39,376 nucleotides of DNA from Collinsella sp. (GCA_014871605.1 WGSQ01000001.1:1-39376), one strand, 5' to 3'. Shown: positions 8,113-17,783, counted from the first letter of the stretch. Notes: generated by a model from the letters alone, not told the origin. Numbers and translations: made by a program.

Positions 8113-8634
8113 ATGGAGACTATCGAAGCACTCATCCACCGTCGCAGCTGCCGCAAATACAGCGATCGTCCCGTCGAGGCCGAAAAGCTTGCACGTATTA
8201 TCGAAGCCGGCCAATATGCACCGAGCGGCATGGGCCGCCAGCCGGTGACATTTGTCGCCGTCACCGACCCCGTGACCGTCGAGCGTCTCTCACAGCTCAA
8301 CGCCCAGGTCATGGGCAGCAACAGCGACCCCTTCTATGGCGTCAAGACCGTTGTGGTGGTGCTGGTCGACCGCAGTGTGCCCACGCATCTGGAAGACGGC
8401 TCGCTCGCCATGGGCAACTTGCTCAACGCCGCCTATGCACTGGGTGTCGATTCGTGCTGGATTCACCGCGCGCATGAGGTCTTTGACTCGCCCGAGGGCC
8501 TGGAGCTGCTGGCCAGCTGGGGCCTGCCCGCCGACGGCAGCCTGCGCGGTGTCGGTAACTGCATTCTGGGCTATGCCGAGGACACGCTACCCGAGGCAAA
8601 GCCACGCCGCGACAACGTGGTGTATGTAAAGTAG
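8113..8634 (+). CDS. nitroreductase family protein
   Basis: FMN-dependent NAD(P)H oxidoreductase of the nitroreductase superfamily, 173 residues, probably a cytoplasmic dimer. Visible motifs are the FMN-phosphate-binding RRSCRKYSDRP near the N-terminus, QYAPSGMGRQP, and the C-terminal GVGNCILGYAED. The natural substrate may be a quinone, nitro compound or flavin; the sequence does not tell. AAGGAG at 8102-8107 fixes the ATG at 8113; the open frame extends upstream without conserved residues. A hairpin at 8641-8662 follows. The gene stands alone. Confidence 0.9.
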   Translation: METIEALIHRRSCRKYSDRPVEAEKLARIIEAGQYAPSGMGRQPVTFVAVTDPVTVERLSQLNAQVMGSNSDPFYGVKTVVVVLVDRSVPTHLEDGSLAMGNLLNAAYALGVDSCWIHRAHEVFDSPEGLELLASWGLPADGSLRGVGNCILGYAEDTLPEAKPRRDNVVYVK

Positions 8635-8640
8635 GAAGGT

Positions 8641-8662
8641 CCGCCGTTCTACCGAACGGCGG
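8641..8662 (+). terminator. hairpin after the nitroreductase gene
   Basis: Perfect 9-base arms CCGCCGTTC and GAACGGCGG with a TACC loop, six bases after the stop. There is no T-tract, so termination is uncertain. A similar NCGCCGTTT hairpin follows larE. Confidence 0.55.
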
Positions 8663-8704
8663 TCGCTCGCTGTTGGCGACTGACATCGAATGAGCCACTG
8701 TCTT

Positions 8705-8741
8705 GGGCAGCTAAAAAAGCCCCGTCCCAAATTAGCTGCCC
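8705..8741 (-). terminator. hairpin after the single-TM hypothetical gene
   Basis: Perfect 10-base arms GGGCAGCTAA and TTAGCTGCCC. Read on the minus strand the loop holds TTTGGGACGGGGC followed by six T. It lies 10 bases after the stop at 8752 and carries a GGGAC core like the dispersed repeats. Confidence 0.6.
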
Positions 8742-8751
8742 CACTCGCAAC

Positions 8752-9327
8752 TTATCCCGCCGATGGAGTTGTCGTCGTTTCGTTCGTGTGAGTCGTTTCG
8801 GCTTCGCTGCCTTGTTCGTCCTCGTCCTTTTGCGCATCGGCGATGGTGGAGGCCGCCGCGACGATGCCGCGCTGAGGTGCGACGCCCGTCTGGGTCTGAG
8901 CGCCCTCGACAACTTCTGTGCCTGCATGCGCGAGCTCGGGCGATTTAAACACCGCGTCCAAGTTGGCGCCACCGCCGGCGTAGCCAAGCGCAGCGAGTGC
9001 GATGACGATCACTGCAACGACGGCCACGATCGGCACATAACGATGCCAACCAGCAGGATTGAGCCCACTGCGGCGAGCCGCCCCGCGGCTGATGTAACCA
9101 AGCGTGCCGTCGTGCTTGAGCTTTGAGCCCACCACGCGTTTGCGGCCCCACAGCGAGGACTCTGCCTGCATTGCCAAGCGGGCGCTTGCCGAAGGGTAGC
9201 CGTATTTAGTGCGCTTGAACGAGCCATCAAACCCCGAGGCGTGTTTGCCCCACGTCACCGATGTTGTGCGTCGGTTGACCGGCGCGGCACTCCGCCTTCT
9301 GCGGCTCGGTTTTGTAGTCTCAGCCAT
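8752..9327 (-). CDS. hypothetical single-pass membrane protein
   Basis: I do not recognise this protein (191 residues). About 100 N-terminal residues are strongly basic (SRRRRSAAPVNRR, GRKRVVGSKLK). One hydrophobic helix follows (YVPIVAVVAVIVIALAALGYAGG, about residues 100-122), then an acidic, threonine-rich C-terminal tail. The charge pattern places the N-terminus in the cytoplasm and the tail outside. The start at 9327 has GGGGG upstream, and a good promoter lies at 9372-9400. It is downstream of the Fis-type regulator in the same direction, but its own promoter suggests separate control. Confidence 0.7.
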   Translation of the reverse strand: MAETTKPSRRRRSAAPVNRRTTSVTWGKHASGFDGSFKRTKYGYPSASARLAMQAESSLWGRKRVVGSKLKHDGTLGYISRGAARRSGLNPAGWHRYVPIVAVVAVIVIALAALGYAGGGANLDAVFKSPELAHAGTEVVEGAQTQTGVAPQRGIVAAASTIADAQKDEDEQGSEAETTHTNETTTTPSAG

Positions 9328-9371
9328 ACGCCCCCGCACGCCGTAACCAAATCGAAACAATAACGCTTTGG

Positions 9372-9400
9372 ACTGTAGCACACGCGTCGCGCGCGGTCAC
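9372..9400 (-). promoter_or_regulatory. promoter of the single-TM protein gene
   Basis: Minus-strand -35 GTGACC (9395-9400) and extended -10 TGC-TACAGT (9372-9377) with a 17-base spacer, about 45 bases before the start codon. Confidence 0.6.
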
Positions 9401-9411
9401 GGGCGCCTCGC

Positions 9412-10629
9412 TCAACGGTCATCGTCCTTCAGCAAGCGCCACAGCGTTGTACGGCTTATGCCCAGCACCTCCGCCGCACGGGTTCGGTTGCCGTGGAGAT
9501 GATCTACAACCAGATGCGCGATATCTCGCTCGGTATCGGCCAGCGGTCGCAGGATATACAGGTCGCTTTCGAGTGTCGGGGCACCAAAGGTTGCGGTCTT
9601 AATCACGTCCTCTTGGGCGAGCACTTCCTCCGCCACAGCGCGGTCCACCGTGCCCGCCCCCACCAATATATACAGTCGTTCCGAGACCTCGCGGAGCTGC
9701 AGATAATTGCGCGGCCAGCGGTAAGCATCGAGCGTCTTCGTCGCCGCGGCAGACAGCGTGGGCGCTGCCGTCCCAAATGCGTTAGCGAGATATTCCAAAT
9801 AGCGCGCAACCTTCGTCGACGCGGCTCCCTGCTCGGCGATTGCCGGCGCCACGCTCACCGCACAGGCGAAGCGCTCGGTCACAAAGGCGGCTTGATCACT
9901 TTCGCTGCCGCCCGGCATGTCATTCGCCGTCAGCACCACATGGCAGCGCGTCGCCAACGCGGTGTCGGCCATCGTGGAGACCAGCTCGCGGAGGCGCTGG
10001 GGGCCAACCGCGTTCCAGCCCTCAATGCAAAGGGTCAGCCCCGTTTGGAACAGCGGCGATTCGGCGCTTTTGAGCACATGGCGCCAACCACGCTCGGTGA
10101 GCTCATCGAGCGCAACGGAAACAAAGGGCTGATCGGCAAAAGGACCGTCCAGATAGAGGCGCTTGGCGATCTCGACCTGACCCGCTCCCAGCTCGCCCTC
10201 GAGCATAAGGGGCACACCGCGCGCGTAGCTCTCGGCAACCGGTGCAGCTACCGCAGCGGCACCCTCAACGATGCCGTACGCGCTCGATTCGTAGCGGGCC
10301 TCAACTTCGTCGGCGTTGAGCCACTCGATGCCCGCATGCGCCGCGGCACCGCGCACCTCGCGGACCACGACGACCCAAAGGCCCCCGCCCTCTTTGTCGG
10401 TGGGGCGAACGGTCAGGCTCAGGCGCGTACCCGCATGTCCCATAACCAGACGCGCGCCGTCTCCTATACGGTCGAGGCGTTCGGCAATAAAAGCTGCCAC
10501 ATCCCGCTCAAGCGCCGCGTCATTCATGGTCGAGATCGCGACGTCCCCATGCGCATCGATTGCCAATGCCGAGGCCCCGGCGGCAGCTAGGGCATCGGTC
10601 AAGATGTTCAGTTTGGCATTGCTATCCAT
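9412..10629 (-). CDS. Fis-family regulator with degenerate AAA+ domain
   Basis: The 405-residue protein is laid out like a sigma-54 activator. It has an N-terminal sensory-like region (1-100), an AAA+-like middle (about 110-330) and a C-terminal Fis-type helix-turn-helix (HLHGNRTRAAEVLGISRTTLWRLLKDD). The AAA+ part is broken as an ATPase. The Walker A position reads GELGAGQVEIAKRL, with glutamine (about 151) where the lysine should be, and I see no GAFTGA loop or acidic Walker B. It therefore probably binds DNA without sigma-54 remodelling. AGGGG fixes the ATG at 10629. Targets are unknown; the upstream region has a TTCAA-AA-TTGAA dyad (10685-10696) near a TATAGT -10. Confidence 0.8.
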   Translation of the reverse strand: MDSNAKLNILTDALAAAGASALAIDAHGDVAISTMNDAALERDVAAFIAERLDRIGDGARLVMGHAGTRLSLTVRPTDKEGGGLWVVVVREVRGAAAHAGIEWLNADEVEARYESSAYGIVEGAAAVAAPVAESYARGVPLMLEGELGAGQVEIAKRLYLDGPFADQPFVSVALDELTERGWRHVLKSAESPLFQTGLTLCIEGWNAVGPQRLRELVSTMADTALATRCHVVLTANDMPGGSESDQAAFVTERFACAVSVAPAIAEQGAASTKVARYLEYLANAFGTAAPTLSAAATKTLDAYRWPRNYLQLREVSERLYILVGAGTVDRAVAEEVLAQEDVIKTATFGAPTLESDLYILRPLADTERDIAHLVVDHLHGNRTRAAEVLGISRTTLWRLLKDDDR

Positions 10630-10684
10630 GATTTGCCCCTGTCCGCGGCGACGTGCAACCGCCGACGGTCGCACGACCGAGTGT

Positions 10685-10720
10685 TTCAAAATTGAACGAT
10701 ATTGCTCACCAAACACTATA
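10685..10720 (-). promoter_or_regulatory. regulator promoter with dyads
   Basis: Minus-strand TATAGT at 10715-10720 is a likely -10. Downstream lie the palindrome TTCAA-AA-TTGAA (10685-10696) and inverted GTGTTT/AAACAC (10681-10686 and 10711-10716). The arrangement fits autorepression but is inferred. Confidence 0.35.
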
Positions 10721-10755
10721 GGGCAGAAAGCGCCGTCCTGCGAGTATAGGTGTTG

Positions 10756-10843
10756 CCCCGCATCGCCATCCTGGCGGGGCGATAAGAGCTCTTCGGGACT
10801 TATAAACCTGCGGACAAGCCATACCCGCAAGAGCTCCTATCGC
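10756..10843. repeat. compound hairpin region after the yeiH-like gene
   Basis: Arms GCGATAAGAGCTCTT (10779-10793) and AAGAGCTCCTATCGC (10829-10843) pair with one mismatch and enclose a smaller TGCGG/CCGCA hairpin. Next to it CCCCGC (10756-10761) pairs with GCGGGG (10774-10779), competing with CGCCA-TCC-TGGCG. No gene is seen in 10630-10895. It may end the upstream transcript or be a mobile palindrome. Confidence 0.5.
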
Positions 10844-10895
10844 TCCACCGCAGGCATGCGCTCACCAGCAACCAGCACGCGAATAAGCTACTTCT

Positions 10896-11930
10896 CTACC
10901 AGATTCCCAGCACGTGCTGCACCCCCAAACTCATGCACGCAATGCCAATCCAGCAGCAAAAGCCCAACGCGATGGGCTTGCCGCCCTTTTTGACCAGCTC
11001 GACGATATCGGTATTAAAGCCAATAGCCGCCATGGCCATCACGATAAAGAACTTCGATAGCTCCTTGATAGGTGCCGTAATGGACACGGGAAGCTGAAGC
11101 ACCGTGGTGATTACGCTCGCCAGCACAAAGAACAGCACAAACATGGGAAACGCGCGTTTGAGGGAGAACGTGCTCTTAGCGTCGCCGCCGGCCTTGCGCG
11201 CCAGACGCATCTGCCAGCAAGCAAGCGCCAGCGTGATGGGAATGATGGCCAGCGTCCTGGTGAGCTTAACCACCGTGGCGCTCTCGAGCACATTGGCGCC
11301 GGGATGCATGCTGTCCCAAGCGCTCGCCGCAGCCGTTACCGACGAGGTGTCGTTGATGGCGGTGCCGGCAAACAGGCCAAAGCCCTCGTTGGTCAGCCCG
11401 AGCATGCCGCCGAGCGTCGGAAACACGAGCGCCGCGATAACGTTAAACAGGAAGATGACCGAAATGGCCTGGGCAATCTCGCGATCGTCGGCATCGATGA
11501 CGGGCGCGGTCGCAGCGATGGCCGAACCGCCGCAAATCGACGAACCCACACCTACAAGCGTCGCGATCTTGCCCGGCACGTTCATAACGCGGCAGAGCAC
11601 AAAGGCGATGACAAGCGAGGTCGAGATCGTCGCCACGATAATCGGCAGCGACTGGGCGCCCTTGGACAGAATCTGGGAGAGGTTCATGCCAAAGCCAAGC
11701 AGGATAACCGCGTACTGCAAGACTTTTTTGGACGTATAGGTGACGCCGGCGGCGAGCTGTTCGCGACGATTCTTGGGAAAGACGAGCGCCAGGACCATGC
11801 CAAAGAGGATGGCGAATACCGGCCCACCGACCACCTCAATCTGTTTGCCGAGCAGCGTTGCGGGGATAGCGATGATCAGGCAGAACAAGACACCCTTCCA
11901 GCGCTCGCGTACGATATTTGCCAGGTGCAT
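10896..11930 (-). CDS. YeiH family (UPF0324) membrane protein
   Basis: Polytopic membrane protein of 344 residues with about ten hydrophobic helices. It has conserved segments such as GFGMNLSQI, VGVGSSICGGSAIAATAPVI, and NDTSSVTAAASAW followed by VVKLTRTLAIIPI. This is the conserved hypothetical 698/YeiH family of putative transporters; the substrate is unestablished. AAGGA before the ATG at 11930 supports the start. It is divergent from a GntR/FCD regulator gene across 163 bases, so that regulator is the likely controller. Family assignment is firm, function is not. Confidence 0.88.
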   Translation of the reverse strand: MHLANIVRERWKGVLFCLIIAIPATLLGKQIEVVGGPVFAILFGMVLALVFPKNRREQLAAGVTYTSKKVLQYAVILLGFGMNLSQILSKGAQSLPIIVATISTSLVIAFVLCRVMNVPGKIATLVGVGSSICGGSAIAATAPVIDADDREIAQAISVIFLFNVIAALVFPTLGGMLGLTNEGFGLFAGTAINDTSSVTAAASAWDSMHPGANVLESATVVKLTRTLAIIPITLALACWQMRLARKAGGDAKSTFSLKRAFPMFVLFFVLASVITTVLQLPVSITAPIKELSKFFIVMAMAAIGFNTDIVELVKKGGKPIALGFCCWIGIACMSLGVQHVLGIW

Positions 11931-12093
11931 ATGGGATTCCTTCTTTCTCTTTCACGTTTGCGACGGCTTATGATACGGCAACATTGAGCGCAGCCTTGCG
12001 CAAACACAGACTAAGATGCCGCAATAGTTCTCGGGCGACAGCCGAATTACCCACCGCGGAGAGCTGATTCGCGGCATAATTAACAACTGACAT

Positions 12094-12825
12094 ATGAGTT
12101 TGATAGAACAGTTGCGAGGCGCTATGGAAGAATCGATGCACGTCGGCGAGCAGGAAACGAGCCTACAGGACCAGTCCTACCACACCATTCGACGCAAAAT
12201 CGTCTACCTGGACTACAAGCCGGGCGAAAAGCTGGGCGTCAAGCAACTTTGCGACGACCTGGATATGGGGCGCACGCCCGTGCGCGAGGCTTTGGTTCGC
12301 TTGGCGCAGGAAGGCCTGGTGCGCACCGTGCCCCAGAGCGGCACCTACGTCTCACCCATCAACCTCACCCTTGCCGAGAGTGCTTGTTACATCCGCGAGC
12401 ATCTGGAAAAGCAGGTGATTGTGGAGTGCTGTGCGCGCGCCACGTCGGCCGGCATCGAGCAGCTCGACCGCGCCATCGTGCTGCAGGAAAAGGCCATGGC
12501 CGAAGAGGATCGCATCGGCTTCTTTTTGAGCGACAACCTCATGCATCACATGATTTTTAGCATCGCATGTCGCAGCACCGTGTGGTCGTGGCTCGAAGAG
12601 ACCAATGCCGACCTGGAGCGCTTCCGCTGGCTGCGCGCCGCCACGCAAGTTCTCGACAATCAGGACATCGTGAACGAGCACAAGCAGATTCGCCGCGCTA
12701 TCGCCGGTCGCGACCCCATCGAAGCGAGCTTTTTGGTCAGCAAGCACCTGCACATGATGTTCCGCAACCAAACCGAGGTTCTGGACCAGTTCCCCGAGTA
12801 CTTCGAGACCAGCAAGCTCCGCTAA
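12094..12825 (+). CDS. GntR family regulator with FCD domain
   Basis: DNA-binding regulator of 243 residues. The N-terminal winged helix-turn-helix (SYHTIRRKIVYLDYKPGEKLGVKQLCDDLDMGRTPVREALVRLAQEGLV, about residues 27-77) matches the GntR fold. The helical C-terminal FCD domain of the FadR subgroup usually binds small carboxylates or sugar acids; its metal-binding histidine pattern includes HHMIF and KHLHMMF. The ATG at 12094 has no clear ribosome site, whereas an ATG at 12124 follows GAGG and may be the true start. It faces the YeiH-like gene and probably controls it. It ends before a GGGACA repeat and the glmS terminator. Confidence 0.88.
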   Translation: MSLIEQLRGAMEESMHVGEQETSLQDQSYHTIRRKIVYLDYKPGEKLGVKQLCDDLDMGRTPVREALVRLAQEGLVRTVPQSGTYVSPINLTLAESACYIREHLEKQVIVECCARATSAGIEQLDRAIVLQEKAMAEEDRIGFFLSDNLMHHMIFSIACRSTVWSWLEETNADLERFRWLRAATQVLDNQDIVNEHKQIRRAIAGRDPIEASFLVSKHLHMMFRNQTEVLDQFPEYFETSKLR

Positions 12826-12832
12826 CCTGCCA

Positions 12833-12871
12833 AAACCACCACAAAGGGGACAGGCACCTTTGTGCTGGTTT
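12833..12871. repeat. GGGACA palindromic repeat, copy B
   Basis: Arms AAACCACCACAAAGG and CCTTTGTGCTGGTTT pair over 15 bases with one mismatch around a GGACAGGCA loop. The bases just before it (AACCTGCCAAAA) match one end of copies D, E and F, suggesting a hybrid or nested element. Confidence 0.75.
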
Positions 12872-12879
12872 CTCCGTAC

Positions 12880-12920
12880 AAAAAGGCCCGGCTCCGTCTG
12901 ATGACGCGGAGCCGGGCCTT
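12880..12920 (-). terminator. glmS terminator
   Basis: Perfect 14-base arms AAGGCCCGGCTCCG and CGGAGCCGGGCCTT with a 10-base loop; on the minus strand the stem is followed by TTTTT. Confidence 0.9.
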
Positions 12921-12943
12921 GGTCGTTAGAACGGCGGAACCAA

Positions 12944-14791
<1,848 letters not shown>

Positions 14792-14861
14792 AGGATAAAT
14801 CCCTTCGTTCGCGTGACTGCAAGACGTCCACGCACAGGGGGCGCTGAGACGTATAACGTTC

Positions 14862-14925
14862 GAGTATTGTACTCACGCAAGCGCAAGCTGATATACCAGA
14901 AGTGGTATCTCAACTTAGATACCAC
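14862..14925 (-). promoter_or_regulatory. glmS promoter and TGGTAT half-sites
   Basis: A minus-strand -10 TACAAT (14866-14871) lies inside the palindrome GAGTA-TTG-TACTC (14862-14874). Upstream are three half-sites: ATACCA (14893-14898), TGGTAT (14903-14908) and ATACCA (14919-14924). They form ATACCA-GAAG-TGGTAT and the perfect GTGGTATCT-N6-AGATACCAC. TGGTAT recalls half-sites of NagR/GntR-type amino-sugar regulators; the actual regulator is unknown. Confidence 0.5.
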
Positions 14926-14954
14926 CCGATGCACACATGCCCAGCCGGTCCAAA

Positions 14955-14987
14955 CCGCCACAATGGGGACAGGAACCTTTGTGGTGG
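14955..14987. repeat. GGGACA palindromic repeat, copy C
   Basis: Arms CCGCCACAATGG and CCTTTGTGGTGG pair with two mismatches around a GGACAGGAA loop. It is closest to copy B. Copy D follows 30 bases later in the same gap. Confidence 0.7.
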
Positions 14988-15005
14988 CCGCGCTGGCAAC
15001 GGCGT

Positions 15006-15057
15006 TTCCCCAGATAAAACCTGCCAAAATAAACCTGTCCCTTTTTGGTAGGTTTGG
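15006..15057 (-). repeat. GGGACA repeat, copy D (about 50 bp type)
   Basis: AAACCTGCCAAAA (15017-15029) pairs with TTTTGGTAGGTTT (15043-15055), one wobble. On the minus strand it reads AAAAAGGGACAGG, then TTTATTTTGGCAGG and the tail TTTTATCTGGGGAAA. Copies E and F are nearly identical in the opposite orientation. Confidence 0.85.
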
Positions 15058-15062
15058 GATGC

Positions 15063-15068
15063 TACAAT
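15063..15068 (+). promoter_or_regulatory. -10 box of the lacI-type gene
   Basis: An extended -10, TGC-TACAAT, lies 35 bases before the start codon and directly after repeat D, which occupies the -35 region. No standard -35 hexamer is visible. Confidence 0.5.
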
Positions 15069-15103
15069 CTGGCTTGTACTTGAAACGCATCAAAGGGGCC
15101 GCT

Positions 15104-16216
15104 ATGGCAAAGGTAAAAATCAGCGACGTCGCGCGCGAGGCAGGAGTCTCGCTGGGCACGGTATCCAACGCGCTCAACCACCCCGAAAAGCTGCGCCCCG
15201 AGACCCTCAAACTCATCAACGACACCATCAATCGCCTGGGCTACCTGCCCAACCAAAGCGCTCGTCAATTGGCAGGCGGCACCACGAAGTCCTTTGGCCT
15301 CGTCCTCCCCCGCCTCGACCACGGCTTTTCGCTCCAAATTGCCAGCGGTGCCCACAACGAGGCGCGCAAGCACGGCTATGACTTACTCATCGCCAACGCC
15401 GACAACGACGATATTCTCCAGGACCATTACCTGCGCTATTTTATGGGCACCCAGATGTCCGGCGTCATGGTCCAGCCCATGGCGTCTCCCGACTGGCACC
15501 CCGCCATGGCCAAGATGCCCGTGCCGATCGTCTATCTGGACATCCACTGTTCCGAACCCGGTTATTACGTGGCCGCCGACAACGAGGCACAGGGGCGCAT
15601 TATCGCCGAGCTCGCCATCGCCCGCGGCGCGCACCATATCACCGTTGTGGGCAGAGCTGCATTTATGCAGCTCACCCTGCGCGTGCTTGGCATTCACAAG
15701 GCCCTTGCCCTGCACCCCGATATCAAGATCGAAGTCATCGACGCCGGCGAATGGAATACCGCTGCCGACGGCTACGGCATCGGTGCCCAAATCGCCGAGC
15801 GCCCCGCGGACGAGCGCCCCGACTTCGTGGTCGGCCTCACCGACGTACTGGCCTCGGGCGTCATCTCGGCGCTGGTCGATAAAGGCATCTCCGTCCCCGA
15901 GCAGGTCCGCGTGGCCGGCTGCGACGGCAATCCGCTCGCCTGGAGCGGGTCGGTCCCACTCACCACGGTGGCACCGCCGGGCTACGAAATTGGCCGCAAG
16001 GGCGTGCAGCTCCTCATGGAGCAAATCGAGAACAAGCCCGCCGCCAAGACCAAACGCGTCCGCATCGGCTCCGCCGCGCGCACCGTCACCGCGGTCACGG
16101 CCATCGAGGACATCAACCGCCAAGAACTCGTGCGGCCGTTCCTGCTGGAACGCGCCAGCACTCAGGCAAGCAGCCAGGCCGAAGCCACCGCCATCAACCT
16201 GGGCGCCTACCTGTAG
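15104..16216 (+). CDS. LacI family transcriptional regulator
   Basis: Regulator of 370 residues with an N-terminal LacI helix-turn-helix (VKISDVAREAGVSLGTVSNALNHPEKL) and hinge, then a periplasmic-binding-protein-like sensor (GLVLPRLDHGFSLQIASGAHNEARKHGYDLLIANAD, residues about 60-330). A 30-residue tail rich in Ala, Ser and Gln follows. AAAGGGG at 15092-15097 fixes the ATG; the frame is open far upstream, antisense to glmS, but that part is not coding. No sugar gene adjoins it, so its target is uncertain. Candidate operators are the two ATGGA-N6-TCCAT dyads just downstream. It has its own intrinsic terminator. Confidence 0.92.
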   Translation: MAKVKISDVAREAGVSLGTVSNALNHPEKLRPETLKLINDTINRLGYLPNQSARQLAGGTTKSFGLVLPRLDHGFSLQIASGAHNEARKHGYDLLIANADNDDILQDHYLRYFMGTQMSGVMVQPMASPDWHPAMAKMPVPIVYLDIHCSEPGYYVAADNEAQGRIIAELAIARGAHHITVVGRAAFMQLTLRVLGIHKALALHPDIKIEVIDAGEWNTAADGYGIGAQIAERPADERPDFVVGLTDVLASGVISALVDKGISVPEQVRVAGCDGNPLAWSGSVPLTTVAPPGYEIGRKGVQLLMEQIENKPAAKTKRVRIGSAARTVTAVTAIEDINRQELVRPFLLERASTQASSQAEATAINLGAYL

Positions 16217-16217
16217 T

Positions 16218-16259
16218 AAAAAGCGCCACAGCGGAAACAGCCCCGCTGTGGCGCTTTTT
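16218..16259 (+). terminator. terminator of the LacI-type gene
   Basis: Perfect 17-base arms AAAAAGCGCCACAGCGG and CCGCTGTGGCGCTTTTT with a short loop, directly after the stop. Confidence 0.92.
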
Positions 16260-16302
16260 ACTGGCCCCACGCCCATTAGCCAAGGCTACAGCTACGGATA
16301 TT

Positions 16303-16364
16303 TATGGAATTCAATCCATATTTTCATGAATTATTTTGATAAAATGGATTCGGTTCCATATTTT
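16303..16364 (+). promoter_or_regulatory. AT-rich promoter with two ATGGA-N6-TCCAT dyads
   Basis: ATGGA-ATTCAA-TCCAT (16304-16319) and ATGGA-TTCGGT-TCCAT (16344-16359) are two perfect dyads whose centres are 40 bases apart, each followed by ATTTT. A GATAAAAT -10-like box lies between them. The region is far more AT-rich than its surroundings and precedes the ATPase gene. Confidence 0.55.
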
Positions 16365-16424
16365 TTGTAATTTCATAAGAATATTGATTTTGCTCCAATG
16401 TTTTCAGAACCAGGGAGAGGCTTT

Positions 16425-17630
16425 ATGGATTTGATTGACCGCAAACAGTACCTCGACTGGCTCATTTCGTGGAAAGACTCGCATGTTATCAAGGTCGTTT
16501 CGGGCGTGCGTAGGTCCGGTAAATCGAAGCTATTCGAGATTTACCGTGGTCATTTGCGCGACCATGGAACCACAGATGCCCAGGTTATATCCCTCAACTT
16601 TGAAGATCTGGAGTTCGAGTCTCTTACGTCGTATAGAGCACTCTACGACTACGTTTCCGCCAGACTCGTCCCCGATAAGATGAACTACGTTTTTCTGGAC
16701 GAGATACAGCATGTCGAGCACTTCGAAAAAGCCGTCGACAGCCTGTTTATCAAAGACAATGTCGATCTCTACATAACCGGTTCCAACGCCTATCTGCTCT
16801 CGAGCGAGCTGGCAACCTTACTATCCGGTCGCTACGTAGAGCTCAAGATGCTGCCCCTCTCCTTTAAAGAGTTTTGCTCGGCAAAAACCAATGGCGGAAA
16901 GGCTCCTACCCAGCTGTTTGACGAGTACATCACCCGGGGCTCCTTTCCCTTTATCGCCGAAACGGGTATCCAGGGCTCCCAGGCGCGCGATTACCTTATG
17001 AGCCTCTACGACACCATAGTCATACGCGACGTTATCGAACGCCTGAAGGTCTCGGACGTCTCGACCCTGCGCGATATCACCAAGTTCCTACTCCATAACG
17101 TCGGAAGTCGAATCTCGGTTAAAAAAATCTCCGATACGCTCTCGTCCAACGGCAACAAAACCGACCAGAAAACCGTCGCCAAGTACCTCAAAGGCCTAAC
17201 AGACAGTCTCGTGCTGTATTCAGCGCCGCGCTACAACGTACGCGGTCGACAGCTTCTTACAACAAACGGCAAATACTACGCCGTCGACCTTGGACTTAGA
17301 GGCGCTCTCGTCAAAACTCAGAGCAGCGACATCGGTCATATCCTCGAAAATGTTGTCTATCTCGAGCTCCTACGCCGCGGATACGACGTCTACGTGGGCG
17401 ATATCGATGATGGGGAAATCGATTTTGTTGCCCTAGGCTCAGACGAGACGGCCTACTTTCAGGTTTCAGCCACCACGCTCGACGAAACTACCCTCAACCG
17501 CGAGCTGGCCCCCTTTAACAAAGTCCGAGACAACTATCCCAAGACACTTCTTACGCTCGACACGCTATTTGCTGACGCAAACTACGAAGGAGTTCGCAAG
17601 CGCAACGTAATCGACTGGCTCTTGGAGTAA
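16425..17630 (+). CDS. AAA ATPase with DUF4143 domain
   Basis: ATP-binding protein of 401 residues. An N-terminal AAA_14 ATPase has Walker A GVRRSGKSKLFEIY (about residues 26-39), Walker B YVFLDEIQHV and sensor YITGSNAYLLSSELATLLSGRYVE. A C-terminal DUF4143/nuclease-like domain has RDVIERLKVSDVSTLRDI and YDVYVGDIDDGEIDFVAL. The acidic ED...ID pattern near the end resembles PD-(D/E)xK nuclease folds. Such proteins are common accessory genes of unknown role. GGGAGAGG fixes the ATG at 16425. Codons and base composition are more AT-rich than in the neighbours, which suggests acquisition. It stands alone and is followed by a 13-bp hairpin. Confidence 0.88.
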   Translation: MDLIDRKQYLDWLISWKDSHVIKVVSGVRRSGKSKLFEIYRGHLRDHGTTDAQVISLNFEDLEFESLTSYRALYDYVSARLVPDKMNYVFLDEIQHVEHFEKAVDSLFIKDNVDLYITGSNAYLLSSELATLLSGRYVELKMLPLSFKEFCSAKTNGGKAPTQLFDEYITRGSFPFIAETGIQGSQARDYLMSLYDTIVIRDVIERLKVSDVSTLRDITKFLLHNVGSRISVKKISDTLSSNGNKTDQKTVAKYLKGLTDSLVLYSAPRYNVRGRQLLTTNGKYYAVDLGLRGALVKTQSSDIGHILENVVYLELLRRGYDVYVGDIDDGEIDFVALGSDETAYFQVSATTLDETTLNRELAPFNKVRDNYPKTLLTLDTLFADANYEGVRKRNVIDWLLE

Positions 17631-17695
17631 CTCGTAACGTCCAAAGCCCCGCCGACCCCTTGCCAAGGCAGCTGCCTCGGTCGCTTAAAGCACAA

Positions 17696-17744
17696 AGCCC
17701 CTCTTATCGGCCAAAACTGTAGTCTAGGCGAGATAAGAGGGGCT
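17696..17744 (+). terminator. hairpin with 13-bp arms and 23-base loop
   Basis: Perfect arms AGCCCCTCTTATC and GATAAGAGGGGCT around a 23-base loop, 66 bases after the ATPase stop. There is no T-tract. It has the same geometry as the hairpin at 19833-19881 and shares GCCCCTCT with it. Confidence 0.55.
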
Positions 17745-17783
17745 GGCTGTATCGACGCTTCCGCGCGGGCGTCGTCGTCACCG

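Noticed and set aside
14792..14870. Possible glmS ribozyme in the glmS leader
   Set aside because: The leader is only about 70 bases and lacks the ribozyme's pairing pattern.
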